DNA of 64,000 nucleotides from Paenibacillus sp. 1781tsa1 (GCF_024159265.1 NZ_JAMYWY010000001.1:3224001-3288000); one strand, 5' to 3'; positions 18,858 through 28,133 are shown, numbered from the stretch's first letter. Made by a program: numbers and translations. Notes: a model not told the origin generated them from the sequence alone.

Positions 18858-19985
18858 ATGCGGTTCGAGCAATTACCGACGCCATGTTTTGTTGTTGACG
18901 AGGGGCTTATCGAGAAAAATCTGAAAATCCTGAACGGTGTTATGCAGCGTACAGGTGCCAAAATCGTGCTGGCTCAAAAAGCATTCTCCATGACTGCGAT
19001 GTATCCGCTGATTGGAGAATACCTGAGCGGTGCTACGGCGAGCGGTCTGTATGAAGCACGCCTGGGCCACGAGGAAATGGGCAAAGAGAACCATGTCTTT
19101 GCTCCGGCATACCGCGCAGAAGAGATCGACGAGATTATCTCCATCTGCGACCATATTATTTTTAATTCTTTTTCACAGCTTGCCAAATTCAAGGATAAGG
19201 CGCTGAAGGCTGGCCGTAAGGTCGGCTTGCGCGTCAATCCTGAATGCTCTACCCAAGAAGGGCACGAGATCTATGATCCGTGTTCTCCGGGTTCGCGTTT
19301 TGGCGCGAAACAAGAGGATTTCCAAGCAGATCTGTTGGAAGGTGTCTCCGGACTGCACTTCCACACGCTGTGTCAGCAAAATTCCGATGATCTGGAGACT
19401 ACGCTGAACGCAGTTGTTGAAAAGTTCGGACAATGGCTGCCACAAATGGAATGGATCAACTTCGGTGGTGGACACCATATCACACGTGAAGATTATGATA
19501 TTCCAAGGTTGGAAGCTTGCATCAAGCGTATGCAGAATGATTATGGCCTGGAAGTATATCTGGAGCCGGGAGAAGCTGTTGCGCTGAACGCCGGTTATCT
19601 GGTGACTTCTGTGCTGGACTTCCATAAAAACGGTATGGACATCGCCATTCTGGATACTTCAGCTACATGCCATATGCCGGATGTGCTGGAAATGCCATAT
19701 CGTCCGCCGCTGATCGGTTCGGGCGAAGTGGGCGAGAAAGCCCATCTGTATCGCCTAGGTGGACAAACCTGTCTGTCTGGGGACGTGATTGGGGATTATT
19801 CATTCGATCAGCCTTTGCAAGAAGGTGACCGTCTGGTATTCGAGGACATGGCGATTTACTCCATGGTGAAAACCAACACGTTCAACGGCATGCCACTTCC
19901 AGCGATTGCAGTCAAAAGAAAAGACGGCGATTGCGAAGTTGTTCGCGAATTTGGATATCAGGATTTCAAAATGAGGCTGGCATAA
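18858..19985 (+). CDS. nspC: Carboxynorspermidine/carboxyspermidine decarboxylase
   Basis: 375 residues from ATG 18858, directly after the TAA of the synthase gene. It belongs to the alanine-racemase-fold group IV PLP decarboxylases. The PLP lysine is in KIVLAQKAFSM near residue 40, HFHTLC and FGGGHH line the cofactor site, and the second-subunit cysteine motif is GQTCLSGD. It removes the carboxyl group from carboxynorspermidine or carboxyspermidine to make the triamine, an alternative to the S-adenosylmethionine route. A terminator follows at 20025. Confidence 0.95.
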   Translation: MRFEQLPTPCFVVDEGLIEKNLKILNGVMQRTGAKIVLAQKAFSMTAMYPLIGEYLSGATASGLYEARLGHEEMGKENHVFAPAYRAEEIDEIISICDHIIFNSFSQLAKFKDKALKAGRKVGLRVNPECSTQEGHEIYDPCSPGSRFGAKQEDFQADLLEGVSGLHFHTLCQQNSDDLETTLNAVVEKFGQWLPQMEWINFGGGHHITREDYDIPRLEACIKRMQNDYGLEVYLEPGEAVALNAGYLVTSVLDFHKNGMDIAILDTSATCHMPDVLEMPYRPPLIGSGEVGEKAHLYRLGGQTCLSGDVIGDYSFDQPLQEGDRLVFEDMAIYSMVKTNTFNGMPLPAIAVKRKDGDCEVVREFGYQDFKMRLA

Positions 19986-20024
19986 TACTTCATTATATAG
20001 TAAGCATTGAATATAAATACAACG

Positions 20025-20053
20025 AAGGGAACCTGGAGACAGGTTCCCTTTTT
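20025..20053 (+). terminator. Intrinsic terminator of the polyamine operon
   Basis: A 10-bp perfect stem AAGGGAACCT / AGGTTCCCTT with loop GGAGAC, followed by TTT. Confidence 0.85.
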
Positions 20054-20158
20054 AACGTTAACTGATGTTTAACGATTAGATTTAATGATGTTTATCAGTG
20101 AGGTTAGATGAATGTTTATCGGTATTGAGCATACTTAGTTTCGACTTCAGTTTTCGGC

Positions 20159-20932
20159 TTAATTTTGTGGTTTCGAGGCTGCTCTTGCGGCGTATGGAAA
20201 GATCGGTTCTCTGAGTTTAAAGTCATACGTTAACCCGTCCACAATGCCGACTACACTCTCACTGTCATACAACTCCAGCAAAAAACCAGCCATTTGTTTC
20301 GCCGTATGGAATTTGGGAACTCTGCCCTCATATTCAAACTCCTCTACATTAAAGGAATGTTTCGCAAATTCCGTCTCGGTTGCAGCCGGAGCGAGCACTT
20401 TGGCTTGCAATGCTGCGTTCTTGCCTTTCAACTCCTGCGCAAGCCCTTCTGTAAAGGCACTTACATAGAACTTGGTTGCGCAGTAAGTTACAGCATCGGC
20501 TACAATTGTATATCCTCCACCAGACGAAATATTAATGATCTGTGTGCCATCGATGTCTGCATAATCACGTACATACTGGGAAGAAAGAATCGTAAGAGCT
20601 TCTATATTTAGATGAAGCATCTGCTCAATTTTGGGCAGGTGTTGTTCGCCCACGGAAGCAAAATTCCCGAATCCGGCGTTGTTAATCCACGTCTCAATAG
20701 AATAATCCTTAAGACTTTCATAGAATTCATGCACATTAGTGCCAATGGAAAGATCCACTGTACGAATGACAACATCCAGATCAGGATTGATTTCAGCAAC
20801 TTTTCCTTTTAACTTGTTCAATTCATCGGTTCTGCGTGCTGCCAGGATCATATTTTTGCCACGAGCTGCAAAAGCTAATGCCGCTTCATATCCAATACCT
20901 GAACTGGCACCGGTAATCACTGTGTATTTCAT
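20159..20932 (-). CDS. Short-chain dehydrogenase/reductase
   Basis: 257 residues with the classical SDR signature: NAD(P)-binding TGASSGIG near the N-terminus, NNAGFG in the middle, catalytic serine in INISSGGGY, and YCATK with the catalytic Tyr and Lys. Substrate unknown. AGGAGG precedes the start. It is transcribed divergently from a MerR regulator, and its own promoter carries the distinctive MerR-type spacing (20987-21017), so it is a likely target of that regulator. Confidence 0.94.
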   Translation of the reverse strand: MKYTVITGASSGIGYEAALAFAARGKNMILAARRTDELNKLKGKVAEINPDLDVVIRTVDLSIGTNVHEFYESLKDYSIETWINNAGFGNFASVGEQHLPKIEQMLHLNIEALTILSSQYVRDYADIDGTQIINISSGGGYTIVADAVTYCATKFYVSAFTEGLAQELKGKNAALQAKVLAPAATETEFAKHSFNVEEFEYEGRVPKFHTAKQMAGFLLELYDSESVVGIVDGLTYDFKLREPIFPYAARAASKPQN

Positions 20933-20986
20933 GGGAATTCCTCCTGGATCTGATTTCGTTTTTTATTGTGATGTGAGCACGAGTTG

Positions 20987-21017
20987 ATTATACTGATTAG
21001 AGCTTACTCTAAGTCAA
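20987..21017 (-). promoter_or_regulatory. MerR-type promoter and operator of the SDR gene
   Basis: On the minus strand, TTGACT (21012-21017) and TATAAT (20987-20992) are separated by 19 bases. The perfect dyad TTAGAG-N4-CTCTAA (20997-21012) fills the spacer. A 19-bp spacer with a central dyad is the hallmark of promoters that MerR-family activators untwist. Confidence 0.85.
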
Positions 21018-21043
21018 GCTCGAATATAGAGGGGAGGTTAACC

Positions 21044-21400
21044 ATGCATACCATTGGTGAAGTGGCAGATTTACTCCATATCAGTGCACATACGTTGCGT
21101 TATTATGAGAAAGAACAGATTGTAACCCCTCTCCGAGATGCCAGTGGAGACAGGAGATACAACGAGTCCCACCTGAAATGGCTTCAATTTGTGATCAAAC
21201 TAAAAGAGACCCAGATGCCCATTGCTACCATTAAGAAGTATGCATCCTTATTCCAGGAAGGGGAGCATACAGCGGCAGATCGCTTAAAGCTGCTGGAGGA
21301 GCATAAAGAGTCAATTCAAAAACAGATGCACATACTTAACACAGCCGATGAGATGCTTGAGCATAAAATTTCGTCGTACCGTACGTTCATCGGGCAATGA
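21044..21400 (+). CDS. MerR-family transcriptional regulator
   Basis: 118 residues from ATG 21044 (GGGGAGG upstream). The winged helix-turn-helix opens the protein: MHTIGEVADLLHISAHTLRY then YEKEQIVTPLRD. It is followed by the second DNA-binding helix region and a coiled coil (KLLEEHKESIQKQMHIL) for dimerisation. There is no cysteine-rich metal site, so it is closer to the reductase-linked MerR regulators than to the metal sensors. It probably controls the divergent SDR gene through the 19-bp-spacer promoter. Confidence 0.93.
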   Translation: MHTIGEVADLLHISAHTLRYYEKEQIVTPLRDASGDRRYNESHLKWLQFVIKLKETQMPIATIKKYASLFQEGEHTAADRLKLLEEHKESIQKQMHILNTADEMLEHKISSYRTFIGQ

Positions 21401-21491
21401 TATAACACATACCAATGCCGATCTATTTGCCAAAACAGTGATTTTTATTATAGACTGTTTTTTATCGGTTGCTCATCAAGGGGGAAATGGA

Positions 21492-22364
21492 ATGCATCAA
21501 ATCAGGAAACAAAAATCAAACAAGTTAAAGATCCTCTCCAAAGTATTATTGATTATCATTGGGGGATTTATAACGGCATATGGTCTGGAAGCCATATTGA
21601 TCCCGAATAATGTCTCGGATGGTGGTGTCACAGGCCTGAGTATCGTAGGATCACAGCTGTTTGGATTACCACTCGGGATGCTCATCGGGATTATTAATAT
21701 TCCATTTGTGTGGCTCGGGTACAAGCAGATTGGTAAAAGTTTTGCGTTATATTCGATCATCGGTATTGCTTCACTGGCGATCAGCACTAGTCTGATGCAC
21801 CATGTACCAACCATCATCGAAGGCGATACTTTGCTCGTTACGGTTGTCGGCGGGATTATTATCGGTTTTGGTATGGGACTTGCATTACGTAATGGCGGGG
21901 CACTGGATGGCATAGATATGCTGGCTGTACTCCTTTCGCGCAAAGTACCTTTTGGAACCAGTGATCTCATTCTGTTCCTCAACATGTTTGTCTTTATTGT
22001 CGTTTCTACCGTGTTCGGTCTGCAAGGAGCGATTTTGTCAGGACTTGCGTATTTTATTGCTTCCAAAGTAATACATATTGTTGAAGAGGGATTGAGCGGC
22101 TCCAAAACATTTAAAATTATTACGAATCAACCTGAAATTATGGTTGAAACCATTCGTGACCGACTAGGTCGTGGTGCAACGTACACCGAGGCGTACGGTG
22201 GATACTCTAATGAACAATTCAAGGAAATTACTTGTGTCATTAACCGGATGGAAGAGAGTAAAATTAAAGATATTATTCATGAAATTGACCCATCTGCCTT
22301 TGTAGTTGTATACGATGTAGCTGAAGTAAGAGGCGGCAATTTCAAAAAGAAAGATATTCACTAA
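21492..22364 (+). CDS. YitT-family membrane protein
   Basis: 290 residues from ATG 21492. About five to six membrane helices occupy residues 14-190, including the family motif GGVTGLSIVGSQLFGLPLG. A soluble C-terminal DUF2179 domain follows (RGATYTEAYGGYSNEQFKEI, near residues 225-245). The molecular function of the family is not established. It stands alone between a MerR gene and a strong terminator. Confidence 0.92.
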   Translation: MHQIRKQKSNKLKILSKVLLIIIGGFITAYGLEAILIPNNVSDGGVTGLSIVGSQLFGLPLGMLIGIINIPFVWLGYKQIGKSFALYSIIGIASLAISTSLMHHVPTIIEGDTLLVTVVGGIIIGFGMGLALRNGGALDGIDMLAVLLSRKVPFGTSDLILFLNMFVFIVVSTVFGLQGAILSGLAYFIASKVIHIVEEGLSGSKTFKIITNQPEIMVETIRDRLGRGATYTEAYGGYSNEQFKEITCVINRMEESKIKDIIHEIDPSAFVVVYDVAEVRGGNFKKKDIH

Positions 22365-22381
22365 CAATATTAATCACTATA

Positions 22382-22419
22382 AAAAACGCGCTAGAGAGGA
22401 TCTCTTGGCGCGTTTTTTT
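22382..22419 (+). terminator. Intrinsic terminator of the yitT-like gene
   Basis: An ACGCGC / GCGCGT outer stem with an AGAGA / TCTCT inner stem, followed by seven T residues. The A-rich left side also suits the minus-strand gene ending at 22463. Confidence 0.85.
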
Positions 22420-22462
22420 GTGTACAATACATATTATTTATGAATACTTCGGGCTGCTCCTG

Positions 22463-23137
22463 CTAACATTTTTCAGTGAATATGGTACTAAAACTGCTGT
22501 CAACTCCCTCAATAAACAAAGGCACAGCATAAACAACGCCGATATCTGATAAATCCTGGTTTAAATTCATATCCTCAATGACCAGAATGAATTTGCCATC
22601 TACGCGATCTTTTCCCAAAATCTTCTGATGGAAAGCGATAGCTTCATCCTCATGTAGTGAAGAGCCCGCAGAGATCATATCCATGCCAATTGCTCGTAGT
22701 GAATCAAACACCATGAGGTAACTGGCAGCAGATGCGGCAAACCCAGGGTTATGATCACTATAACGAACAGGGTCTGAGGAACGGAGCTTCCCAAAACCTG
22801 TGCGTATGAGCAGCAAATCAGAGCTTGCAATCAGGTGCTCATATGGCTCCAGATCGGCTTTAGTGATCAATTCATCATCACTTTTGGGAATGTCAAGGAT
22901 CGTGGGATAGTGGAAGATAAAATCGTCAAATGGAAGCTCACTCAGTTTTTTTCCTTTGGGGTTAAAGTGCCAAGGCCCATCAATATGAGTGCCGCTATGG
23001 TTGAGGGATGTGATGATAAATTGATTGTACGGGTCTCCTTGAGCTATGCTTGATTGCTGCTGGATCTCAACTGGAGGATTATCTTTATATACTGGAGTAT
23101 TTACGCTAAGCGGATAGGATAAGAGCAGACGTTTCAT
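22463..23137 (-). CDS. Cyclase-family metal hydrolase (kynurenine formamidase-like)
   Basis: 224 residues. The family signature HxGTHxDxPxH appears as HSGTHIDGPWHF at residues 47-58; these residues bind the divalent metal. Family members hydrolyse N-formylkynurenine, isatin or similar amides. No tryptophan catabolic gene is nearby, so the substrate is uncertain. Confidence 0.9.
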   Translation of the reverse strand: MKRLLLSYPLSVNTPVYKDNPPVEIQQQSSIAQGDPYNQFIITSLNHSGTHIDGPWHFNPKGKKLSELPFDDFIFHYPTILDIPKSDDELITKADLEPYEHLIASSDLLLIRTGFGKLRSSDPVRYSDHNPGFAASAASYLMVFDSLRAIGMDMISAGSSLHEDEAIAFHQKILGKDRVDGKFILVIEDMNLNQDLSDIGVVYAVPLFIEGVDSSFSTIFTEKC

Positions 23138-23356
23138 CAGTTGTTCTCTCCTCTATAATCGATGTGCACAGTTCTGGACAAGCACCCTTTCCATAGTGAA
23201 ACGGCTAAACAGGCTCTTTCAACTATTGATGCTAATGGCAAGCTTGAGCTCATTTTATGTAAGCATTTTGAACCTCATGCATAACTAGAGTTCACTTATG
23301 GAAAACTTCTGTAGTGCGAACAAATAATATGGTTTTATTAATGGGAGGTTAACATA

Positions 23357-23551
23357 GTGACAAAGCAGGACCCGCAAGAGCTATTGAAACAAAAACACGA
23401 ATTGGATGAGCAAAAAAGGCAGTTCACTAATTTTTCCCGAAATATCTCAGGTCATGGTGAGGTTGAAGCTGGCCAAGAGTTCAGTGTTGACCGGGTACCA
23501 GATGATCAAAATCGTATGAAATCGGTTGAGAACAGACGTGGCGAAGTCTAA
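23357..23551 (+). CDS. Small hydrophilic hypothetical protein
   Basis: 64 residues from a GTG start with GGGAGG at good spacing and a strong terminator just after the stop, so it looks like a real transcribed gene. The sequence is very polar and rich in Lys, Glu, Gln, Asp and Arg, with no hydrophobic core or cysteine. It probably is disordered or helical. I do not recognise the family. Confidence 0.65.
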   Translation: MTKQDPQELLKQKHELDEQKRQFTNFSRNISGHGEVEAGQEFSVDRVPDDQNRMKSVENRRGEV

Positions 23552-23562
23552 AACGTTACAAC

Positions 23563-23592
23563 ATAAGCCGATCCTTTCACGGATCGGCTTAT
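23563..23592 (+). terminator. Intrinsic terminator of the small hypothetical gene
   Basis: A 12-bp perfect stem ATAAGCCGATCC / GGATCGGCTTAT with a six-base loop. The downstream T run is short. Confidence 0.7.
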
Positions 23593-23766
23593 TCATGCGA
23601 AGCATTGTAACAACAGAGGACTATGTATGGTAGTTGCACAAAAGAGAGGATATAGATGGTGGTCAATCGTTGTAAAAGGTCGTATATTATTACTATGTGG
23701 ATTGTGGAGTGAGCATGGACCACATCGCAAAATGATAAACGATTTTACATAGAAGGACGGGAAAAA

Positions 23767-24900
23767 ATGGACTTTAAACCGCTTGCTACATTTATTGACC
23801 GCATGACATCCTGGCGTATACCGTGGGCTGAGGTATTGGTGATGCATCGAAATGATACCGTTTTCCATTACCGTAATGGTTATGCCAATCTGGAGGACAA
23901 AACGCCTATTAGCGATGGAGCAATCTTCAATCTATACTCCATGACCAAAATCATGACCTGCGTGGCAGGACTGCAACTAGTGGAGAAAGGTGAAATGCTG
24001 TTAAGTGATCCACTGTCCGATTATCTGCCGGAATATGCCGATATGACGGTGAAGAAAACGATGGCGAACGGAGAGATTCGACTGGAAAAGGCGACAAGAG
24101 CCATTACAGTACGCGATTTGTTCACCATGACGGCTGGGTTCTCCTATGACGTGGGTAGTCCAAGCATTCAGGAAGCTGTAAAAAGCACCCACGGAACACT
24201 GCCAACACGTGAGTTCGCGAGAGCGCTTGCGAAGGAACCGCTTTTGTTTGAGCCAGGAACGCATTGGAATTACAGCATGTGCCATGATGTGCTCGGAGCC
24301 TTGGTGGAAGTTGTAAGTGGTAAAAGCTTTGGTGCGTATCTCCGGGACGAAATCACCGGACCACTTGGCATGAACGATACAGCGTTCAATCTGAACGATG
24401 AGCAGCAGAAACGCCTTATTCCGCAGTATGCTTACAATGATGAACTTGAAAAGGCTGTACGTATGGATGGTAATGGATTCCGTGTAGGTACCGAGCTGGA
24501 GAGCGGTGGCGCAGGGTTGCTATCAACCGTTAGCGATTATGCACGGTTTCTGAACGCACTTACTGGACGTGGTACAAGTCCTGAAGGTGTACGCATTTTG
24601 TCACAAGCTTCAGTGGAACTGATGCGAACGGATCATCTGAACGAGATGACTCGCGGTGATTATTCGTGGGATCATATGTATGGATACGGCTATGGATTAG
24701 GTGTCCGTACACATATCTCCAAAGCACGCAGTGGTTCGCTGAGTCCGCTTGGTGAATTTGGATGGAGTGGTGCTGCTGGTTGTATGGCTATTATTGATCC
24801 GGATTCAGAGCTTACGGTCATGTATGCCCAGCATTTGCTGAACAGTCAGGAAGGATATGTTCAACGACGCTTACGTAATGTGATATACTCCTGCCTATAA
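23767..24900 (+). CDS. Serine hydrolase of the class C beta-lactamase/esterase family
   Basis: 377 residues with no signal peptide, so probably cytoplasmic. The nucleophile motif SxxK is S58-M-T-K61, and the second catalytic Tyr is in HWNYSMCHDVLG, typical of EstB-like esterases. RTHISKARSGSLSPLGEFGW supplies the C-terminal binding region. It is likely an esterase or D-amino-acid amidase rather than an antibiotic-resistance enzyme. A single gene with its own terminator. Confidence 0.92.
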   Translation: MDFKPLATFIDRMTSWRIPWAEVLVMHRNDTVFHYRNGYANLEDKTPISDGAIFNLYSMTKIMTCVAGLQLVEKGEMLLSDPLSDYLPEYADMTVKKTMANGEIRLEKATRAITVRDLFTMTAGFSYDVGSPSIQEAVKSTHGTLPTREFARALAKEPLLFEPGTHWNYSMCHDVLGALVEVVSGKSFGAYLRDEITGPLGMNDTAFNLNDEQQKRLIPQYAYNDELEKAVRMDGNGFRVGTELESGGAGLLSTVSDYARFLNALTGRGTSPEGVRILSQASVELMRTDHLNEMTRGDYSWDHMYGYGYGLGVRTHISKARSGSLSPLGEFGWSGAAGCMAIIDPDSELTVMYAQHLLNSQEGYVQRRLRNVIYSCL

Positions 24901-24927
24901 TTATATCGTTTTCGTATATATATGAAG

Positions 24928-24950
24928 AGCCGCTAATCAGCGGCTTTTTT
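24928..24950 (+). terminator. Intrinsic terminator, AGCCGCT/AGCGGCT type
   Basis: AGCCGCT-AATC-AGCGGCT followed by six T residues. One of several closely related hairpins in this window. Confidence 0.85.
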
Positions 24951-25198
24951 ATGTGATATGGATTAAAAACAATGAATTGGATTGTTATATATTTCTTTAT
25001 TAGAAAGGGTATGTTATCATTCTTAGGAAAATAGTACTAGTAGGAGGACATGCTTATTGAATATGAACCTATATTAATTACATAGTTTGATCAAGATTAC
25101 AATCTAGCAAGTAGCTGTTTGAATGTTGAGATTATGCACGATTTAAAATTAAAAAAGAGATTTTAGATTTTTATTTTTTACTCAAAGGAGAGTCAACA

Positions 25199-26341
25199 AT
25201 GATATACCCTAAACACAACGCAAAATGGGCTTCCCTAGCCTTACTTACCATAATCGGCTATGTTCTGAGCGCATTGCTTCTGCTACCACCCAATGCCGCT
25301 GCCAAAGGAGAGCAAATCTCAGCCAAACAGCTGGAAAGTATGAGCCGGCTTTCATTTACGCTTCGTGATGCCAAGCAAACTGCATACACCGTTTATATTT
25401 TTGCTTATGATGAACAGAAAAGTACGCTGACCGAAGAAAATGGTTGGACGAACAATAAAAAAGGCGACAAGAGTTATTCAGGAACGTATCGTGCGGCCTT
25501 GCTGAAAAAAGGTGCAGCATACGGAACAGTGCAAGCAGCAAAACTGGATCTGAATACGATTATTTTGCCTCAAACCTGGAACTTTGTTGTGAAAAGCAAA
25601 GAGGCTAGTACACCAGACATGTTGATGATCACCGATTGGGGAACTTCTAATTTCAATGAGGTGAAAACGTATATTGTTCGTTCCGGGGAATTGCGCCGTG
25701 TAACATATGTCGATAATAAGGGTAAAAAAATCGACGATTCCTACTCTGCAAGCAGAGATGATGGAATCCGTACTCTTTCAGGTACCCGAGTGCAGTTCAA
25801 AAATTACAACAACCTTCAATTCGTCTATGGGGTAGATACGTTTAAGCTGAATGTGAACAAATTGGAAATGCGGTTGGAAGATACGCGCAACCTTCGTACA
25901 AGAGATTGGCCGAACTCAGGTGTTGGCGATCGTGCTTACCTGAAAAGCCTGAAGGACGCTGCATTAAAAGGTGCATTGCCTGGGCGAACGGACATCAAGA
26001 TTGGTATGACGCTTCAAAATGCGCAAAAAAAGCTGGGGAAACCCAATTCTCGTTCAAATGAAGAATGGGGAGCGTTCTATTATTATTCTAAATTCGGCGT
26101 TGGATTTGATTCATATATGCACGAGCTTACCAATAAATCACGTATTGCCGTTTTTGATTTGTACAATGAGAAGCAGAATCTTTCACCATGGAATGTAAGA
26201 ATATGGATGGGAAAACCTTCCTCAGAATATTACAATGAAGTCGTTGGTGGTTATGAGATGGTATACCAATTGGGTAATCACGCCATTGTATTCAATTATG
26301 AAGAAGAAGAGGACTTGATTGACTTTACGAGTATTTATTAA
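25199..26341 (+). CDS. Secreted hypothetical protein
   Basis: 380 residues with an N-terminal signal peptide (hydrophobic residues about 11-30, AAAKG near the cleavage site). The middle part is beta-rich. The C-terminal third resembles DUF4309-type domains, with IKIGMTLQNAQKKLGKPNSR followed by tyrosine-rich strands and a related, weaker GKPSSEYYNEVVGGYEM segment. Function unknown. The noncoding 298 bases before it hold a strong AGGAGG at 25042 without a matching gene. Confidence 0.8.
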   Translation: MIYPKHNAKWASLALLTIIGYVLSALLLLPPNAAAKGEQISAKQLESMSRLSFTLRDAKQTAYTVYIFAYDEQKSTLTEENGWTNNKKGDKSYSGTYRAALLKKGAAYGTVQAAKLDLNTIILPQTWNFVVKSKEASTPDMLMITDWGTSNFNEVKTYIVRSGELRRVTYVDNKGKKIDDSYSASRDDGIRTLSGTRVQFKNYNNLQFVYGVDTFKLNVNKLEMRLEDTRNLRTRDWPNSGVGDRAYLKSLKDAALKGALPGRTDIKIGMTLQNAQKKLGKPNSRSNEEWGAFYYYSKFGVGFDSYMHELTNKSRIAVFDLYNEKQNLSPWNVRIWMGKPSSEYYNEVVGGYEMVYQLGNHAIVFNYEEEEDLIDFTSIY

Positions 26342-26394
26342 GGTATAGCATCGTAAAGAAATGAAAGCATAGCTTCATCATATTTACAAAAAAA

Positions 26395-26418
26395 AGCCGC
26401 TGATCAGCGGCTTTTTTT
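26395..26418. terminator. Bidirectional intrinsic terminator, AGCCGCT/AGCGGCT type
   Basis: AGCCGCT-GATC-AGCGGCT with poly-A before and poly-T after. It lies between the converging secreted-protein gene and the EamA transporter gene. Confidence 0.85.
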
Positions 26419-26444
26419 GTTGTCCATGGAAGTGGACGGGTAGT

Positions 26445-27425
26445 CTATTTTATTGGAATGTTATTAGAGCTTTGCACAGAACGCACACGATTGACTAAAT
26501 AAATGCCGACCGAAACAAACAGTAATGCAGCCAGGTTTTTCAGCTCGAAAATCGTTTCGCCTAAGAATAAAGCCGATAATAATGCTCCAAACACAGGGAT
26601 AAGGAAGTTGTATACAGACACTCTTCCGACCTTGTTATACTTGAGAAGCATATTCCACAAACAAAATGCGACGGATGACAGCAAAGCCAGGTAGATTAAG
26701 TTACTGGTGGATTCCAGGGTGAAATGGGTGACCCGACCGCCGAGTGATAGACCTAACAGCGTAAGTACCAGTCCCCCGACGAATAAGCTGACACCTGTGA
26801 TGATCAGAACATCGATGGTCGCGGTGAGACGTTTTGCGTAAAGGGCTGTAACGGAAAACACAAGTGCTGCTATAATAATGAAGCCTTCGCCTGTAAATGA
26901 AAAGGAAAAAGTAAGCAGATCCGTATGAAAGTTTACGATAATAACGCCAACGAATCCGAGCAAGCAGCCAACGATTTTATTTCTGCTTAATTTGTCGTTC
27001 TTATAGATGAAATGGGCCAGAACAACACTGAAGAAGGTCGTCGTTGCATTCATAATGGAACCTTTGACACCCGTCGTATTGGCTACGCCAACGTAGAAAA
27101 ACATATATTGCAAACCGGTTTGCAATATACCTAACATGATAAGGCTTGCCCACTGAGGCCGGGACAATTGAAGCTTCTCTTTTCTAACGATACGAGACAG
27201 TAGCAATAGCAGCAAGCCCGCCAGTGTGAATCGATATCCTGCAAATACATACTTGGAAGCAATATCTTCCGGCAGAATGTTAAATGCGATATATCCAAGT
27301 TTGATGGACGGGTACGCACTTCCCCATAACAAGCAACAAAGGCTCGCTATGAGCATGACAAAAATGGGATCACTAAATTTACTCGGTTTTTGATTTTCAA
27401 GGGTATTTCTCTCTATCACTCTCAA
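26445..27425 (-). CDS. EamA/DMT-family transporter
   Basis: 326 residues with ten predicted membrane helices in two EamA repeats; the first repeat holds LLWGSAYPSIKLGY and ends near KIVGCLLGFVGVIIV. DMT proteins usually export metabolites or amino acids; the substrate is unknown. It lies upstream-to-upstream near a TetR gene on the same strand but has its own ribosome site. A start at the internal ATG before LIASLCCLLWG is also possible. Confidence 0.9.
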   Translation of the reverse strand: MRVIERNTLENQKPSKFSDPIFVMLIASLCCLLWGSAYPSIKLGYIAFNILPEDIASKYVFAGYRFTLAGLLLLLLSRIVRKEKLQLSRPQWASLIMLGILQTGLQYMFFYVGVANTTGVKGSIMNATTTFFSVVLAHFIYKNDKLSRNKIVGCLLGFVGVIIVNFHTDLLTFSFSFTGEGFIIIAALVFSVTALYAKRLTATIDVLIITGVSLFVGGLVLTLLGLSLGGRVTHFTLESTSNLIYLALLSSVAFCLWNMLLKYNKVGRVSVYNFLIPVFGALLSALFLGETIFELKNLAALLFVSVGIYLVNRVRSVQSSNNIPIK

Positions 27426-27520
27426 TCTTCTCCTCGCATTTCATGCACATATGTATGTACGAATCTACTATCCTCACTGACCATATCACATATCGCTAAT
27501 ATTTGTAATGATAATTAATA

Positions 27521-27561
27521 AACCGCTCTCCAGGTGGTAAGATTCTTAAGAAGGAGCGGTT
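27521..27561 (-). terminator. Probable terminator of the TetR gene
   Basis: An AACCGCTC / GAGCGGTT inverted repeat with a long interior. On the minus strand it is followed by TTTATTAATTAT, 15 bases after the TetR stop. Confidence 0.5.
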
Positions 27562-27575
27562 CATGAAGCGTCTTT

Positions 27576-28133
27576 TTATAAGTTTCTATCGAATAAAATG
27601 CCAACTTGTTCTGCGACAAAGTGAGGTTTCCGGGGTAACCCATTCGTGAAATAGGATTCCACTATACCAACGAGAGCTGTACCTAAAAACGTAAGGATGA
27701 CATCTTTCGTTAGTCCTTTATTTTTTCCCTCTGTTATATTCACCTCATCTTCCAGTTCTTCGATGACGAGAGCGAGGAGGCGACTGCGGAAAAAAGGGGC
27801 TCCTTTACTCTGTATCATAGCTGAGAAGAATGAATAGTGCATTTCAAAATAATCGAACCAAAGTACATTGCTTTCTATAAAATCCAGATCGGATGCTTCC
27901 TTGCATAATCTTCTTAGTTCTTCAATATGTTCTTCAATTAATTTATCCAGCAAGTCGAATTTGTCCGAAAAGTGATGATATATGGTTCTGCGGCCGACAT
28001 TAGCATGATCTGATATATCTTGCATCGTAATAGTGTCAAAAGATTTTTCGTTCATAAGTCTAATAAAAGCGGATTTGATAGCTTCTTGAGACTTAAGTAC
28101 TCTTCGATCTGTGATAGAAACGATAGTAATCAC
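27576..28133 (-). CDS. TetR-family regulator divergent from a cupin gene
   Basis: About 185 residues with an uncertain start: GTG at 28133 gives a normal TetR N-terminus, while the frame is open to 28187. The helix-turn-helix reads TITMQDISDHANVGRRTIYH near residues 37-56. The C-terminal domain has TetR_C7-like aromatic residues. It is divergent from a cupin gene, with a 30-bp dyad (28239-28268) between the two, which is the likely operator for both. Confidence 0.88.
   Translation of the reverse strand: MITIVSITDRRVLKSQEAIKSAFIRLMNEKSFDTITMQDISDHANVGRRTIYHHFSDKFDLLDKLIEEHIEELRRLCKEASDLDFIESNVLWFDYFEMHYSFFSAMIQSKGAPFFRSRLLALVIEELEDEVNITEGKNKGLTKDVILTFLGTALVGIVESYFTNGLPRKPHFVAEQVGILFDRNL

Noticed and set aside
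23767..24900. Beta-lactam resistance gene
   Set aside because: SxxK is present, but lack of a signal peptide and the Y-S-M second motif fit esterase-like relatives better.
25042..25077. Strong AGGAGG with ATG two bases later
   Set aside because: The frame has only eleven codons and spacing is poor; it may be a decayed gene start.
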